DNA from: Bacilli bacterium | Lineage (GTDB): Bacteria > Bacillota_I > Bacilli_A > RFN20 > CAG-826 | Direction: 5' to 3' | NCBI GenBank assembly: GCA_017468925.1 | Contig: JAFUHI010000015.1 | Coordinates: forward strand, 83,643-147,642 | DNA length: 64,000 nt | Part shown: positions 24,834-34,253 of the stretch, in pieces | How the letters are laid out: each line of letters starts with the position of its first letter | Numbering within the stretch: the stretch's first letter is position 1 | Made by a program: the position numbers and the translations under genes | The notes under the pieces: generated by a model | Told to the model about the DNA's origin: nothing | The model's database searches: none | The model's input: the letters and a program-made list of their open reading frames with translations, nothing else

Positions 24834-26440
24834 GGCCATCCAGTTCCATCAACCAGACTTTCGTTTGTGAGTTTTCCACTCGCCATCAAATCGCCAAAAG
24901 CCTCACTCATCTCATCGGTGGAACCAATATAAATCGCATATGAGTATTTAAGCGGTATGAAATCAACCATCTTCCTGACAACCACCGGGCAAATGTAGTT
25001 ATAATTCAGAACAGCATAGCTTGGAACGTAATCAGAGTCATCAAAATGGAATGATTTTTCGCTGAATCTTCTATTCGTATCCTCCGAGAAATAGTTTGTG
25101 GAATGACGGCCTCTTGAGCCTACAAAACGGTCGGCATTTGGCATATAGATTCCTGCGCCGAATTTATTCTGATTAACGTAAGCGCACCAGTTTCCAGGGA
25201 CCGTATTCCCTTTTAATGAATAAACGTATTCTCCACTCGTTGCTTGGTTCTTGCTGGTCTTATCTTGCTGCCTTCCGTTGATTTCTCCAACATTTTCGTC
25301 AAATATCGTCCCTTGTCTTGTCTCGCAATAGAAATAATTAAGCGGTTGGACGAAATAAGTCGCTGGAGTTTCTTGGTTTCTAGAAAGCAAAATATTCTCA
25401 TCGTTCGATATGAATTGAGAGAAGTCGGTATATGAGTTATCAACGATGAGCATTCCATCGCCACCAAAACTATAATTAGTCTCGATATAACCGTTTGCCT
25501 GATCGTTATCAAAGAACCAATCCTGGGCTTTTGTTTTTATATAGATGTGATCCTTTTTGTGAACGAAATCTATGATTTGAGGGTTCTTATACCCTGCAGA
25601 TCCGCACTGGATTGGGTTATATAACGTCACACCGGAAAGACCCTCGTAGATCAATTCAGTCTGGGGATCGTAACCGTTAGCCTTGGTCGCGTTCAAATAA
25701 TATGAAGGCTGGATTTCTCTGCCAAGGTCATAGATATTAACAAAATTCACATCATCTGAAATGACTTGATTGACGTAATCTGGGTCTATGTCCCTATCGA
25801 TGCAAACATTACCGTCATTATCAAGATATTCGTATATGTCTTGATCAACGCGCTTGATTGTTTTGATGCATCCTCCATGTGTCATAGAAGTCCCAAACAC
25901 CAAAGTATCGTCGGTGATTGTCATATCTTTATAGATATTTTGCTCGCGGGGAGAGACGCCTGCTTCTTCAAAAATAATATTTCCTTCTTTTTCTTCCACG
26001 TTCTCGAAATCTATCGTGGTTATGACTTTCTTGAAATTGCCATAGGCTCCATTTCTGAAAGCGTCTAAAAATGTAGTGAAGACATTTTCATTCGCCTTGA
26101 TATAGAATTTCTCGCTATTGGTGACGGTTGGGTCTTCCGAATCGTAATAATTGATATGGCCAACCAAGTTGACGTCGCTAGTCACCTTTAGCCTCATGTA
26201 ATTGTTTTCCCCTATATCCCTATAGATGTCATAGGAAACCACAAATTGTCCTGGCTTTTCGGCGTCATACGCCGGTAACTTTTCGTTTTTTGTCGAATAA
26301 TGGATTGGAGAGAAGGTGTATTCGTCTAGCGTATATTCCTCTTCTTCCACCTCTGGGGCGGGGCAAGTGTTATTTTGGCATGACATCAGCATTGATATGG
26401 CCGCTAACGACAAGATTGATATTCTATTGATTCGTTTCAT
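24824..26440 (-). CDS. large lipoprotein of unknown function, end of glycan-type ABC operon
   Basis: A 538-residue lipoprotein whose lipobox reads SMLMSCQNNTC; the next gene upstream has nearly the same SCQNxxC start. The mature part is long and beta-rich, with blocks such as YDLGREIQPSYY, NPIQCGSAGYKNPQI and IYIKTKAQDWFFDND. Aromatic and Asn-rich composition of this kind is common in secreted glycan-active or glycan-binding proteins, but I cannot assign a family or a catalytic site. GGAGGGG lies before the ATG. It ends the operon that begins with the 34254-36224 surface protein. Confidence 0.65.
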   Translation of the reverse strand: MKRINRISILSLAAISMLMSCQNNTCPAPEVEEEEYTLDEYTFSPIHYSTKNEKLPAYDAEKPGQFVVSYDIYRDIGENNYMRLKVTSDVNLVGHINYYDSEDPTVTNSEKFYIKANENVFTTFLDAFRNGAYGNFKKVITTIDFENVEEKEGNIIFEEAGVSPREQNIYKDMTITDDTLVFGTSMTHGGCIKTIKRVDQDIYEYLDNDGNVCIDRDIDPDYVNQVISDDVNFVNIYDLGREIQPSYYLNATKANGYDPQTELIYEGLSGVTLYNPIQCGSAGYKNPQIIDFVHKKDHIYIKTKAQDWFFDNDQANGYIETNYSFGGDGMLIVDNSYTDFSQFISNDENILLSRNQETPATYFVQPLNYFYCETRQGTIFDENVGEINGRQQDKTSKNQATSGEYVYSLKGNTVPGNWCAYVNQNKFGAGIYMPNADRFVGSRGRHSTNYFSEDTNRRFSEKSFHFDDSDYVPSYAVLNYNYICPVVVRKMVDFIPLKYSYAIYIGSTDEMSEAFGDLMASGKLTNESLVDGTGWPKK

Positions 26441-26453
26441 TTTCTTCCCCTCC

Positions 26454-29033
26454 TCATAAAACGCTGACGCTGCGTAGCCTTAATTCAGGCCCGCTGAACT
26501 CAAATCTTACTTTCGCAAGATAGAATTGCTTAAATTCATCTGGGATTATTAACGTCACTGTGTCCCATTCGTATTCGTTCATGTTCGCCCTTATGGCCGT
26601 GCCATTGAAATTAAGTTCCGAAATGGTTGATGTGTCTCCAGATTCGCCTAGAGTCGTTCCGAAACGGAAATTGAAGTTGATAGACCCTACATCGGTTCTA
26701 TTTTGATAAACAAAGTTAATCGTTGTTTTGTTTTCTAGTTTGATATTGAAGCAAGTATGAGGCGTCATGTAATTCTTTTGATATGTCGTCGTATATCCAA
26801 TATACATTGATGCGCTCATCCATTGCTGATCAGCATATTTGGTGAAGATGGAGCAAGTATTGATTTTGTCGTATGAATAGTCTAGATAAGCAGACCAATC
26901 CATCATATTAAAGACGTTTTCATAAGATTGATCGTAACGGATTGCGTCTTCTCCTGGGTCAAATTCAATCGCTTTAATAGTCAAGCTTCCTGTGCCATAG
27001 AACTTAATCCTTAGTCCCTTCAATATACCTTGCTCACCCGCAAGAAGAGACGATGATATTCTCTGTGTCTTAGACCCTTTGGCCTCTTGATCAAAGACGA
27101 ATTCATGCCTGAATTCATTTTCTCCAACCGTGAGGAAGACTTCTATTTTGGTCAATGATGAATTCCTTGGTTGGACGAACTGCAGTTCAATTGCCTCATA
27201 GCCTCCTAAAGTCATTAATCTTTCAACTGTGGTGCTTACTTCCGCCCCATCGGTTGCGACATCGAATTTCGTTCCCATTGAGTTTTGATTGAATGATAGT
27301 TCAACCTGTTCATTTGATGTGAGACCAAAGAAGCTCTTATCATTGAAGTTGATGCCCTGGATATCGTATGGTTTATAGTCTTCGAGGGTAATACTATTAA
27401 GAAGAATCGCATTATCCACTCCAACAGGATCGTATCTAAGCTCTATTTTCGTTAATTTGCCGTACATCTCGCTTCTACCGAATAGATTTAAAATGAATTT
27501 CTTTGATTCGATCATTCTGCTATCCATGGAAATGGTAGTCACAAGCAAATCGTTTTCGTCATTGTGCAAATACAAGGAGAGTTCTTTTCCATAACCTAGA
27601 TTCTGCAAGGTTATAGCAAATGTTGGCTTCTCGCTTAAATCGATTTCTTTCTCGACATTGAATTCAATTGAAGCGGTCGGCAGCTCTTCTTTTCTCAAAG
27701 AAATCTCATTGTCTGTGTGCAATAGCAACCCGTCTGTTTTTTCATAATAATCAAAACCTTTGATTGAAGAAGAGATTATAGAATGAGAGTCTTTTGGGAA
27801 AATTAACCCAAATTCAGGGGAGATTTGCGCTGATTTTGCTTCATCTAGCGACTCTTGAGAGTCATTTTGCAATTTATTAATAATCTCCGTGGTGTCAACA
27901 ACATCCACTTTTTTATATATCCCCTCAATCGAACGGAATAGGAACTCATTCATATCGTCTCTGCTAGTGTTTCTATAAGTGGTTTGGAACCTAAGTGAAC
28001 CTAGGGTTGGCGAAGTCCCCCACACGGAATATCCATCGGTATAGATACTTGATAGATCGAAATCAAGATATGTCCATGGGTCATTCTCATCCATATTCCT
28101 CTGCTCAACGCTTAAGTCTTTGCGGATCATATAAGTGTCGTTATAGTTTCCAGAAGTTTTTGAATAAACACCATTATCGAAATCAACATACGCGGTGAAA
28201 TATAAGTTGATGTAGCTGCAGTTCCCAAGGTTTTTAAATGTGAACCTAAGCACCTGCGAGTGGGTTATATCTAAATTCAAATCGAATTCAAGGTATGGGT
28301 CTCCGATTGTTGGGGTGTAGCCCATATTAGCATATGTGCAAACCTCTCCGTTAGTGAGTGTTCTTTTTTCAACCCATCCTTCTTCAGAATCTTCGACGTA
28401 TGAACCTAGTTTCGTTGTCACATTCTCATAGAGATGAGTAGGTAATATCTCTCCTTCAAAAGAGGGTGAATCCGCGACATATATACCCTCGCTTCTCCCC
28501 ATGTAAACATTCGTATCATCATTAATTGGGGAGGAGAAATCGAATGGGATTGTGTGCTCTTCGTTTGCAAAGCTGCCAAGATATCTATAGCCAGCGGCAT
28601 AAGAAGGATATTCCTTTATATATGTGCCTGCGAAATTTTGTTGGCTCTTTACTGGGGTTGGATCATCGCCTAGATAATAATTAACAACGCAGGACTTCTC
28701 CCATTTTGCGTATAACGTCATAGAATGCTCGACAAGATCCTTCTTGAAGTCCCATTCAACAGTCAAATCCTTGCTGGTATACCATCCACTTACATCAAGA
28801 TTATCTGGATTGTCATCCATGAAAAATACACGTGGCTTCTTGGTTATTTTTTTCCCTATGCGAACTTCTTGGTCTTGGATTTTGTTTGTCTCATGCTCCG
28901 TGTTCGCATCAAAATGAATCGTTACATATTGGCCTTCGTCTTTCCCTGTGGAACAATCGGTATTTTGACAAGAGGCCATAAAAGAAACGACCCCGATTAA
29001 GAAGAGTGATTTGATAAAATTCCTTGTTGTCAT
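26454..29033 (-). CDS. large lipoprotein with InlB-type repeat and beta-sandwich modules
   Basis: An 859-residue lipoprotein (lipobox SFMASCQNTDC). After the lipobox comes a Listeria-Bacteroides/InlB B-repeat-like domain (about residues 35-115, VTIHFDANTEH, GWYTSKDLTVEWDF, TLYAKWEKS). At least three beta-sandwich modules follow that look like carbohydrate-binding domains (strand patterns ending in LRFTFKNLG, FAITLQNLGYG, FRFGTTLGES). It probably captures a glycan for the adjacent importer. AAGGAGG precedes the ATG; the permease gene ends 10 bases upstream. Confidence 0.65.
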   Translation of the reverse strand: MTTRNFIKSLFLIGVVSFMASCQNTDCSTGKDEGQYVTIHFDANTEHETNKIQDQEVRIGKKITKKPRVFFMDDNPDNLDVSGWYTSKDLTVEWDFKKDLVEHSMTLYAKWEKSCVVNYYLGDDPTPVKSQQNFAGTYIKEYPSYAAGYRYLGSFANEEHTIPFDFSSPINDDTNVYMGRSEGIYVADSPSFEGEILPTHLYENVTTKLGSYVEDSEEGWVEKRTLTNGEVCTYANMGYTPTIGDPYLEFDLNLDITHSQVLRFTFKNLGNCSYINLYFTAYVDFDNGVYSKTSGNYNDTYMIRKDLSVEQRNMDENDPWTYLDFDLSSIYTDGYSVWGTSPTLGSLRFQTTYRNTSRDDMNEFLFRSIEGIYKKVDVVDTTEIINKLQNDSQESLDEAKSAQISPEFGLIFPKDSHSIISSSIKGFDYYEKTDGLLLHTDNEISLRKEELPTASIEFNVEKEIDLSEKPTFAITLQNLGYGKELSLYLHNDENDLLVTTISMDSRMIESKKFILNLFGRSEMYGKLTKIELRYDPVGVDNAILLNSITLEDYKPYDIQGINFNDKSFFGLTSNEQVELSFNQNSMGTKFDVATDGAEVSTTVERLMTLGGYEAIELQFVQPRNSSLTKIEVFLTVGENEFRHEFVFDQEAKGSKTQRISSSLLAGEQGILKGLRIKFYGTGSLTIKAIEFDPGEDAIRYDQSYENVFNMMDWSAYLDYSYDKINTCSIFTKYADQQWMSASMYIGYTTTYQKNYMTPHTCFNIKLENKTTINFVYQNRTDVGSINFNFRFGTTLGESGDTSTISELNFNGTAIRANMNEYEWDTVTLIIPDEFKQFYLAKVRFEFSGPELRLRSVSVL

Positions 29034-29042
29034 AATGCCTCC

Positions 29043-29933
29043 TTATAGCTTTAATCCCGCTGCAAATTCTCCACTCTTGAAGTAACGCATGGAGATGATT
29101 GTTGTAACAATTAACGGCAATGAGGAGATTATATACATCGCATACATCCCTCCATATTGAATTGATTGGTTATCAACCAATGAATACATCTTTGTCATCA
29201 ATGTGGTGTAGTTTCCATCCAAGAATAAAGAAGCCCATAGGTATTCGTTATAAACACCGGAGAACGCTCCAACGAAATAATAAAGGATTATCGGCAAGGC
29301 AAGAGGGATGGTGATATGCAAAATAAGCCTAAAGTCATTCGCCCCTTCTATTTTCGCGGATTCATATAAAGTCTTCGGCTGTTGAGAGAAGAATGTCCTC
29401 ATTAGGAACATACCAGGCGCCTGACATCCTCCAAGCATTGGCAAAATATAACCAATATAGTACAGATTGTCTTTGCCTAAATGCATATGGTCCCTAATTA
29501 AAGGCAACAAGATTGGATATCCAATAATAGAAGGCACAAGCAAAATAGATATAAAGACCATAAATACAAGATTTTTGAAATAGAAGTCTTTAAAAGTGAG
29601 GATATACGCCAAAAGGACGACGATTATCGTCTCCAAAACCGCTGTTATCAATGCTATAAATATTGTTTTGATGAAATACGGTCCAATCGATTCCCAAGCG
29701 ACCGAGAAATTGTCCTTTATAGCCACAAACATCGTATTCCATTCAGGTAATGCAAAGATATTCGCGGCAACTTGCTCATTTGTCTTCATCGAATTCAAGA
29801 ACGTTATGATCAAAGGCAATAACGAGAAAGCCGTAGCGAATGTGACAAAAGTCAAAATGATTATTTGTTTCCAAAGCTTTTCATGCGATTGGATCGGCCT
29901 GGTTTTGGATTGAACACGTAATCTCTTGATCAT
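29043..29933 (-). CDS. sugar-type ABC transporter permease (MalG family)
   Basis: A 296-residue permease of the CUT1 carbohydrate class with six membrane helices and an EAA loop (LYESAKIEGANDFRLILHIT). The short basic N-terminal end and the C-terminal end (SGEFAAGLKL) are typical of MalG-like proteins, whose last residues usually read xGAVKG. It overlaps the fused permease gene by 4 bases (ATGA, 29930-29933), so the two channel halves are co-translated. No ATPase gene is present in the operon; such importers in Firmicutes often borrow a shared MsmK-type ATPase. Confidence 0.92.
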   Translation of the reverse strand: MIKRLRVQSKTRPIQSHEKLWKQIIILTFVTFATAFSLLPLIITFLNSMKTNEQVAANIFALPEWNTMFVAIKDNFSVAWESIGPYFIKTIFIALITAVLETIIVVLLAYILTFKDFYFKNLVFMVFISILLVPSIIGYPILLPLIRDHMHLGKDNLYYIGYILPMLGGCQAPGMFLMRTFFSQQPKTLYESAKIEGANDFRLILHITIPLALPIILYYFVGAFSGVYNEYLWASLFLDGNYTTLMTKMYSLVDNQSIQYGGMYAMYIISSLPLIVTTIISMRYFKSGEFAAGLKL

Positions 29934-32488
29934 AACGCATCCCCCAATCCTTGGTCTTTTTGCATCTTGAAGTTGGCGGTGACCGCCGCTAGCAAGAAGA
30001 TGAATATAAGTGTGGCGTAAGCGCTAGCCATGCCATAATCCCCAGATACTTTCATCGCTACATACATGTTCTCTACTGGTGTTACCGTGCCTGCGGATTT
30101 AAGCATATAGGTTCTAGCATAGTTTTGCGCAGATGCGATAAAGGTTGTAACAAAAATGTATTTTATTTGAGGCATGATTAAAGGCACGTCTATTTTTAAG
30201 AATCTTCCAACGACGCTTAATCCTTCTAGTTCCGCGGCTTCATGGTAGTCGCTAGGTATGTTCATAAGCCCGCCATAGAAAATCAAATATCCACCAACAA
30301 ACGGGAAGCCCATAAGAAGCAACGACCATCTTGATATATCTCGGTTGGCGAGGAATTGAACTGGTTGCCCATTAAAGAATTTCACAATGGAATTCAACAC
30401 ACCATAATCACCGAAAATACCGATTCTCCAAATAAGCATTGAAGCAATACCAGGGATTATTGCAGGGATAAACATCGCGGAACGAATGATTCCTGAATAT
30501 TTTTTGTTCCGCATAATGGTCAAACAGAAACCAAAAATAAGAGGAGGGACTATGCCTAGTATCAAATCAAAGACGAGGAAAAAAAGCATATTTCCCACCG
30601 AAAGCCAGAAATTCTCCTCGTTGAATATTCGCACATAGTTAGCGAAATTGTTCCAAATGTATGCAGGCTTCTCTGCGGTGTAATCAAAGAACGATAAAGC
30701 GATCGAACCAAACGCCTCGTAGTAGCAGAATAATATCAGCATAGCCACAAAAGGAATAAGGGCAATATAAGTGAACTTATTCTTCATCACGTCCTTAATT
30801 ATTGTTTTGGTTTTAAACATCACGTTTCTCCGCTTATGGGCTAAGAAAGAGACGAGGAAGAATAAAATCCAAATGACGCTGATGATTAAGAAGGCCACGA
30901 AGAAGCCGACTATGACGCTTTTCATCGCGAATCTCGCTGGCTCATAAGAAGAAGCGACGAAGCTATTTTCCGCCACACCCCTAGAGTCAACTGACTTATA
31001 GTTTCTCATTGCGACGCAATTCGAGTCTGATGAATCGCCTATGATCGAGAATATCTCAAAGTTCGCATCAAATGTGCATATCGTCTTTTCTTCGTCTAAT
31101 GACACGATTGATATGGTCTGTGAGTTGGCGAACATCACAAACATTGAATTTGCTAGATCATTATATCTGACGCAGCAGAAATCACCAGAAAGCTTCCTGC
31201 CGCCTAAATCTATCGTTTCAACCGGCATCGCTAAACTCGAAAGAGTCACATCTCCATAGGATGTATCTACCAGAACATTTTTATCGATTGAATAAATCTT
31301 ATCGTCCGACCTGTTCGCAAAATAGAATTTATCCAGCACATTAGAATAAACGGAGCCACCCATATTGAAATCGCCTGAATAAACGATTCTTTGGCAATTG
31401 TCGTCTAAATAATAATCTGGTATTACAAACGTTCCTTTCAAAGCATCGTACGAATCACACCAATCGTTATTCGCGGAAAGCTCTGCTGCTGCCTTTTCTT
31501 TTGCTAAAGCAATCGTATTGCTGCTAGATGCCTTGACATAATAAGATTCCAGTTCGTTCTTTTTCATCAAGTCGATTTCTTGATCACTAATGCCTAATTT
31601 CTCTTTCTTGCTTTCGTCTAATGACTTCAAATATCCCCGCAAATACGCGATATAATTATCTGATGCAGCTTTGAAATAGTTAATTTGCTCGCCGTTTTTG
31701 TTGTAGTCCAACATTGATTTGGATACAGAAATCAAACCGCCATCTTCGAGGATATAAACATTCTTATCGTCAATGACTATGTCCCATACCCCCGTTCCAT
31801 AGGCTAAAGGTCTTATCGTTTTGCCACCAAAAGAGGAGGCGGATGTATCAAATTCCCACAATGTTTTTTCAGCGACCGGTCCTTGATGGATATTAAGCAA
31901 ATCGAATTCTTTGATAACGAATGCGTTATCGCTATCGGTATAGATGGAATAAGCGACTGGATTTACTTCATCCCAATTGGTGCCTATATGTGAATATCTT
32001 GATTCAACCAAATAATAGTCATCGCTTATAGACAACTCTTCTCCTTCTTTTATGAAGGTGAACCAGTTTCCATTCGAATCAATTGCCGCAAAACGCTCTT
32101 CACCGCCTATCGAAGAGAAATATTTATATGAAAGGCGTTGCAAGCTATTCGGCAGCAAAGAATCAATCGTCCCATCGGCTTCGAGTTTATTCGTGATTGC
32201 CTTGATTGGCTCGTATATTTTCTTCTCGCTGCCGCTAGATAAGTCGTAACTGACTAAATAATTGTCGCTTGATAAAAAGTAGCTGGTGCTATCTGCTTCA
32301 ATTAACGACCTAAGCTTCTCGCCATGCAGCTCGGTAGTGTCTTTTTGCCTAGGAATAAGACATCCTAGAACCACTGCGGCGGCAATAAAAATAATAGAAA
32401 GGCTACCAAAAATGATGAAAGAGGTTTTTGCCCTCTTCTTATCTTTTTCGTCGATTATATATTCATCAAATTTGGGTTTGTTTTTCAT
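29930..32488 (-). CDS. MalF-type permease fused to a large extracytoplasmic sensor-like domain
   Basis: An 852-residue protein. TM1 (about residues 22-46) is followed by a secreted-type domain of about 475 residues (47-520), then TM2 (about 525-555) and a complete MalF-like permease (about 575-852) with its EAA loop EAAELEGLSVVGRFLKID. The extracytoplasmic part has repeated short beta blades, for example YFLSSDNYLVSYDLSSGSEK, YILEDGGLISVSK and FYFANRSDDKIYSIDK, which look like a beta-propeller with a helical insertion. Ordinary MalF-type permeases have a much smaller periplasmic loop. The domain may bind glycan or the solute-binding protein. No ribosome site is visible; the start lies 3 bases after the upstream stop. 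Confidence 0.85.
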   Translation of the reverse strand: MKNKPKFDEYIIDEKDKKRAKTSFIIFGSLSIIFIAAAVVLGCLIPRQKDTTELHGEKLRSLIEADSTSYFLSSDNYLVSYDLSSGSEKKIYEPIKAITNKLEADGTIDSLLPNSLQRLSYKYFSSIGGEERFAAIDSNGNWFTFIKEGEELSISDDYYLVESRYSHIGTNWDEVNPVAYSIYTDSDNAFVIKEFDLLNIHQGPVAEKTLWEFDTSASSFGGKTIRPLAYGTGVWDIVIDDKNVYILEDGGLISVSKSMLDYNKNGEQINYFKAASDNYIAYLRGYLKSLDESKKEKLGISDQEIDLMKKNELESYYVKASSSNTIALAKEKAAAELSANNDWCDSYDALKGTFVIPDYYLDDNCQRIVYSGDFNMGGSVYSNVLDKFYFANRSDDKIYSIDKNVLVDTSYGDVTLSSLAMPVETIDLGGRKLSGDFCCVRYNDLANSMFVMFANSQTISIVSLDEEKTICTFDANFEIFSIIGDSSDSNCVAMRNYKSVDSRGVAENSFVASSYEPARFAMKSVIVGFFVAFLIISVIWILFFLVSFLAHKRRNVMFKTKTIIKDVMKNKFTYIALIPFVAMLILFCYYEAFGSIALSFFDYTAEKPAYIWNNFANYVRIFNEENFWLSVGNMLFFLVFDLILGIVPPLIFGFCLTIMRNKKYSGIIRSAMFIPAIIPGIASMLIWRIGIFGDYGVLNSIVKFFNGQPVQFLANRDISRWSLLLMGFPFVGGYLIFYGGLMNIPSDYHEAAELEGLSVVGRFLKIDVPLIMPQIKYIFVTTFIASAQNYARTYMLKSAGTVTPVENMYVAMKVSGDYGMASAYATLIFIFLLAAVTANFKMQKDQGLGDAL

Positions 32489-32491
32489 CGT

Positions 32492-34228
32492 TTACATGCC
32501 GTAATGTGGCTGTAGATATAAATCTGTTGGCCATTTATATTTCTCGCACAAAAGCTTCATGTCTTTGAAGCAGGCATCTGCCCATTTGTTGGAGAAGGAA
32601 TTGACCGTAAGCGGGGTACCGACATTTTCCATAAGCAACTGTCTCCAGTTCTCAACGATGCAGGATTCGGTGTTTTTCATACCATTGCAATAACGGACAC
32701 CAAAGGAGATGAATGGGTTTGGGTCAACGTTGCCATTGAACTTAATCGTGCGATTTGATGTATCAAAGAAATCCGTCCATTCTTTTGGGGTAACAACGCT
32801 TGTTTTGACGGATGAAATACCTTTTGGAGAAATGTTATTTTCCGCCAAACCTTTGTAATATATTGTCTGTCCATAAGGAGAGAGGAAGAATTTGATAAAA
32901 TCTTTGTTCAAATTCGTTTGAGCGGAGTCACCACGATGGTTGATGACGGAGATAAAGCCTCCGTTTCCTCCGATATCTCTAGTCAAAGTGTCTTCGGAAA
33001 CTATCTTCTCACCTTCATAATCTCCAGATTGGAATTCTCCCGACACCATTCTTGGGTAGTCAAAATACCCGACTTTGAAATTATCAGTGACCTTTTTTGT
33101 GTAATTCAATCCGAATCCTTGGTAATCGAGGATTATCTGAGGAGATGAGGTTCCACGGGATTGGCTTACAAAAACATCGCGTAACGGCTGGAATTCAGTC
33201 GTGTCGACGTTTTCCATCAAATGTCCCTTCATTTTGTGGAGCTGGGAGACAAAATCCTTGTAAACCTCGCTCTTAAATCCGACATATCCAGGACCGTATT
33301 CGGTATTCTCATCAAACAAAAGATTGAGGATTTTGCAATATTTGGTTCCATAGCCCGCTAAAGTCTCGACATCAGGTCTAGTTGGCAAATAATTATCCCA
33401 AGTATCCCCTGCTTGGGTGTATTTGTAGAATTGTCTGTAGTAATAATCACCATAGATGCGGAGCAACCAGGTGAATTGAAGAGATTGGACGCTTGAGGCG
33501 CATAAGGTGATGCCTAAAGGATTGCTATATCCCGCTTCTTCCATCTTTTCGCACAAGGAAATCAAATCATCCCATGTCTCAGGGTATCCTTCTGCCCCGC
33601 TGGCATTAGCCCATCCTTTTGCTTTCGCTGCGGATAAAGCAACTTCATTTATGAACCAGCAAGATTGCATTATTTCCGAATTGACGATGAAGGCATTTCC
33701 GCTGGTGTCAGCAACTGATGACCTATAGGCTGCAGGATCAAGGACTGTATTCCAAATAACATCTTTTCCGCAGTAAGCGTTTTTCGCACTGAATTGGGTA
33801 AACATATTAACGCAGGCGTCGCTCGTGTAACCATAACCGAGGTTGCCTTCACAAATATCCCAATCGGTGTTTGGATTAAGCAATTCCTGAATCATTCTTT
33901 CCTTGTATTGGCCACCGGAAAGATTGTCATTGACGTTGACTCTTACCGCTCCTCCATGCAGTCTTTCATATTCGGCTGCAACCTTTTTCCACCCATACTG
34001 TGTGCCTTCGAAATCCAAGCAGACATCTATTTTTCCAGATTGCTGGTCAATGCTGCCTTTATCTGGCAAAAATTTAGCGTTGAATCCTTGGCCCAATTCA
34101 GAAACTGAAAGCGGATCAACGGTGATTGTGCCTTTCTTCTCGCTCTCGCCTCCATTATCTCCGCCGCAAGAGGCTAAGATAATAGCGGCCCCCGCCACCA
34201 ACAACGTTTTAAGCAATTTCTTTTTCAT
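32492..34228 (-). CDS. sugar-type ABC transporter solute-binding lipoprotein
   Basis: A 578-residue extracellular binding protein of the SBP_bac_1 (CUT1) family. The lipobox is IILASCGG. The body shows the usual two-lobe pattern with DWDICEGNLGYGY, a long aromatic-rich middle (GDYYYRQFYKYTQ) and a C-terminal FFLSPYGQTIYYKGL. It is longer than the common 420-450 residues, as are oligosaccharide binders. GAGGTATTTT precedes the ATG. With the two permeases downstream it forms an importer for an unknown glycan. Confidence 0.88.
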   Translation of the reverse strand: MKKKLLKTLLVAGAAIILASCGGDNGGESEKKGTITVDPLSVSELGQGFNAKFLPDKGSIDQQSGKIDVCLDFEGTQYGWKKVAAEYERLHGGAVRVNVNDNLSGGQYKERMIQELLNPNTDWDICEGNLGYGYTSDACVNMFTQFSAKNAYCGKDVIWNTVLDPAAYRSSVADTSGNAFIVNSEIMQSCWFINEVALSAAKAKGWANASGAEGYPETWDDLISLCEKMEEAGYSNPLGITLCASSVQSLQFTWLLRIYGDYYYRQFYKYTQAGDTWDNYLPTRPDVETLAGYGTKYCKILNLLFDENTEYGPGYVGFKSEVYKDFVSQLHKMKGHLMENVDTTEFQPLRDVFVSQSRGTSSPQIILDYQGFGLNYTKKVTDNFKVGYFDYPRMVSGEFQSGDYEGEKIVSEDTLTRDIGGNGGFISVINHRGDSAQTNLNKDFIKFFLSPYGQTIYYKGLAENNISPKGISSVKTSVVTPKEWTDFFDTSNRTIKFNGNVDPNPFISFGVRYCNGMKNTESCIVENWRQLLMENVGTPLTVNSFSNKWADACFKDMKLLCEKYKWPTDLYLQPHYGM

Positions 34229-34253
34229 AAAATACCTCGCTTTCTATATAAAT

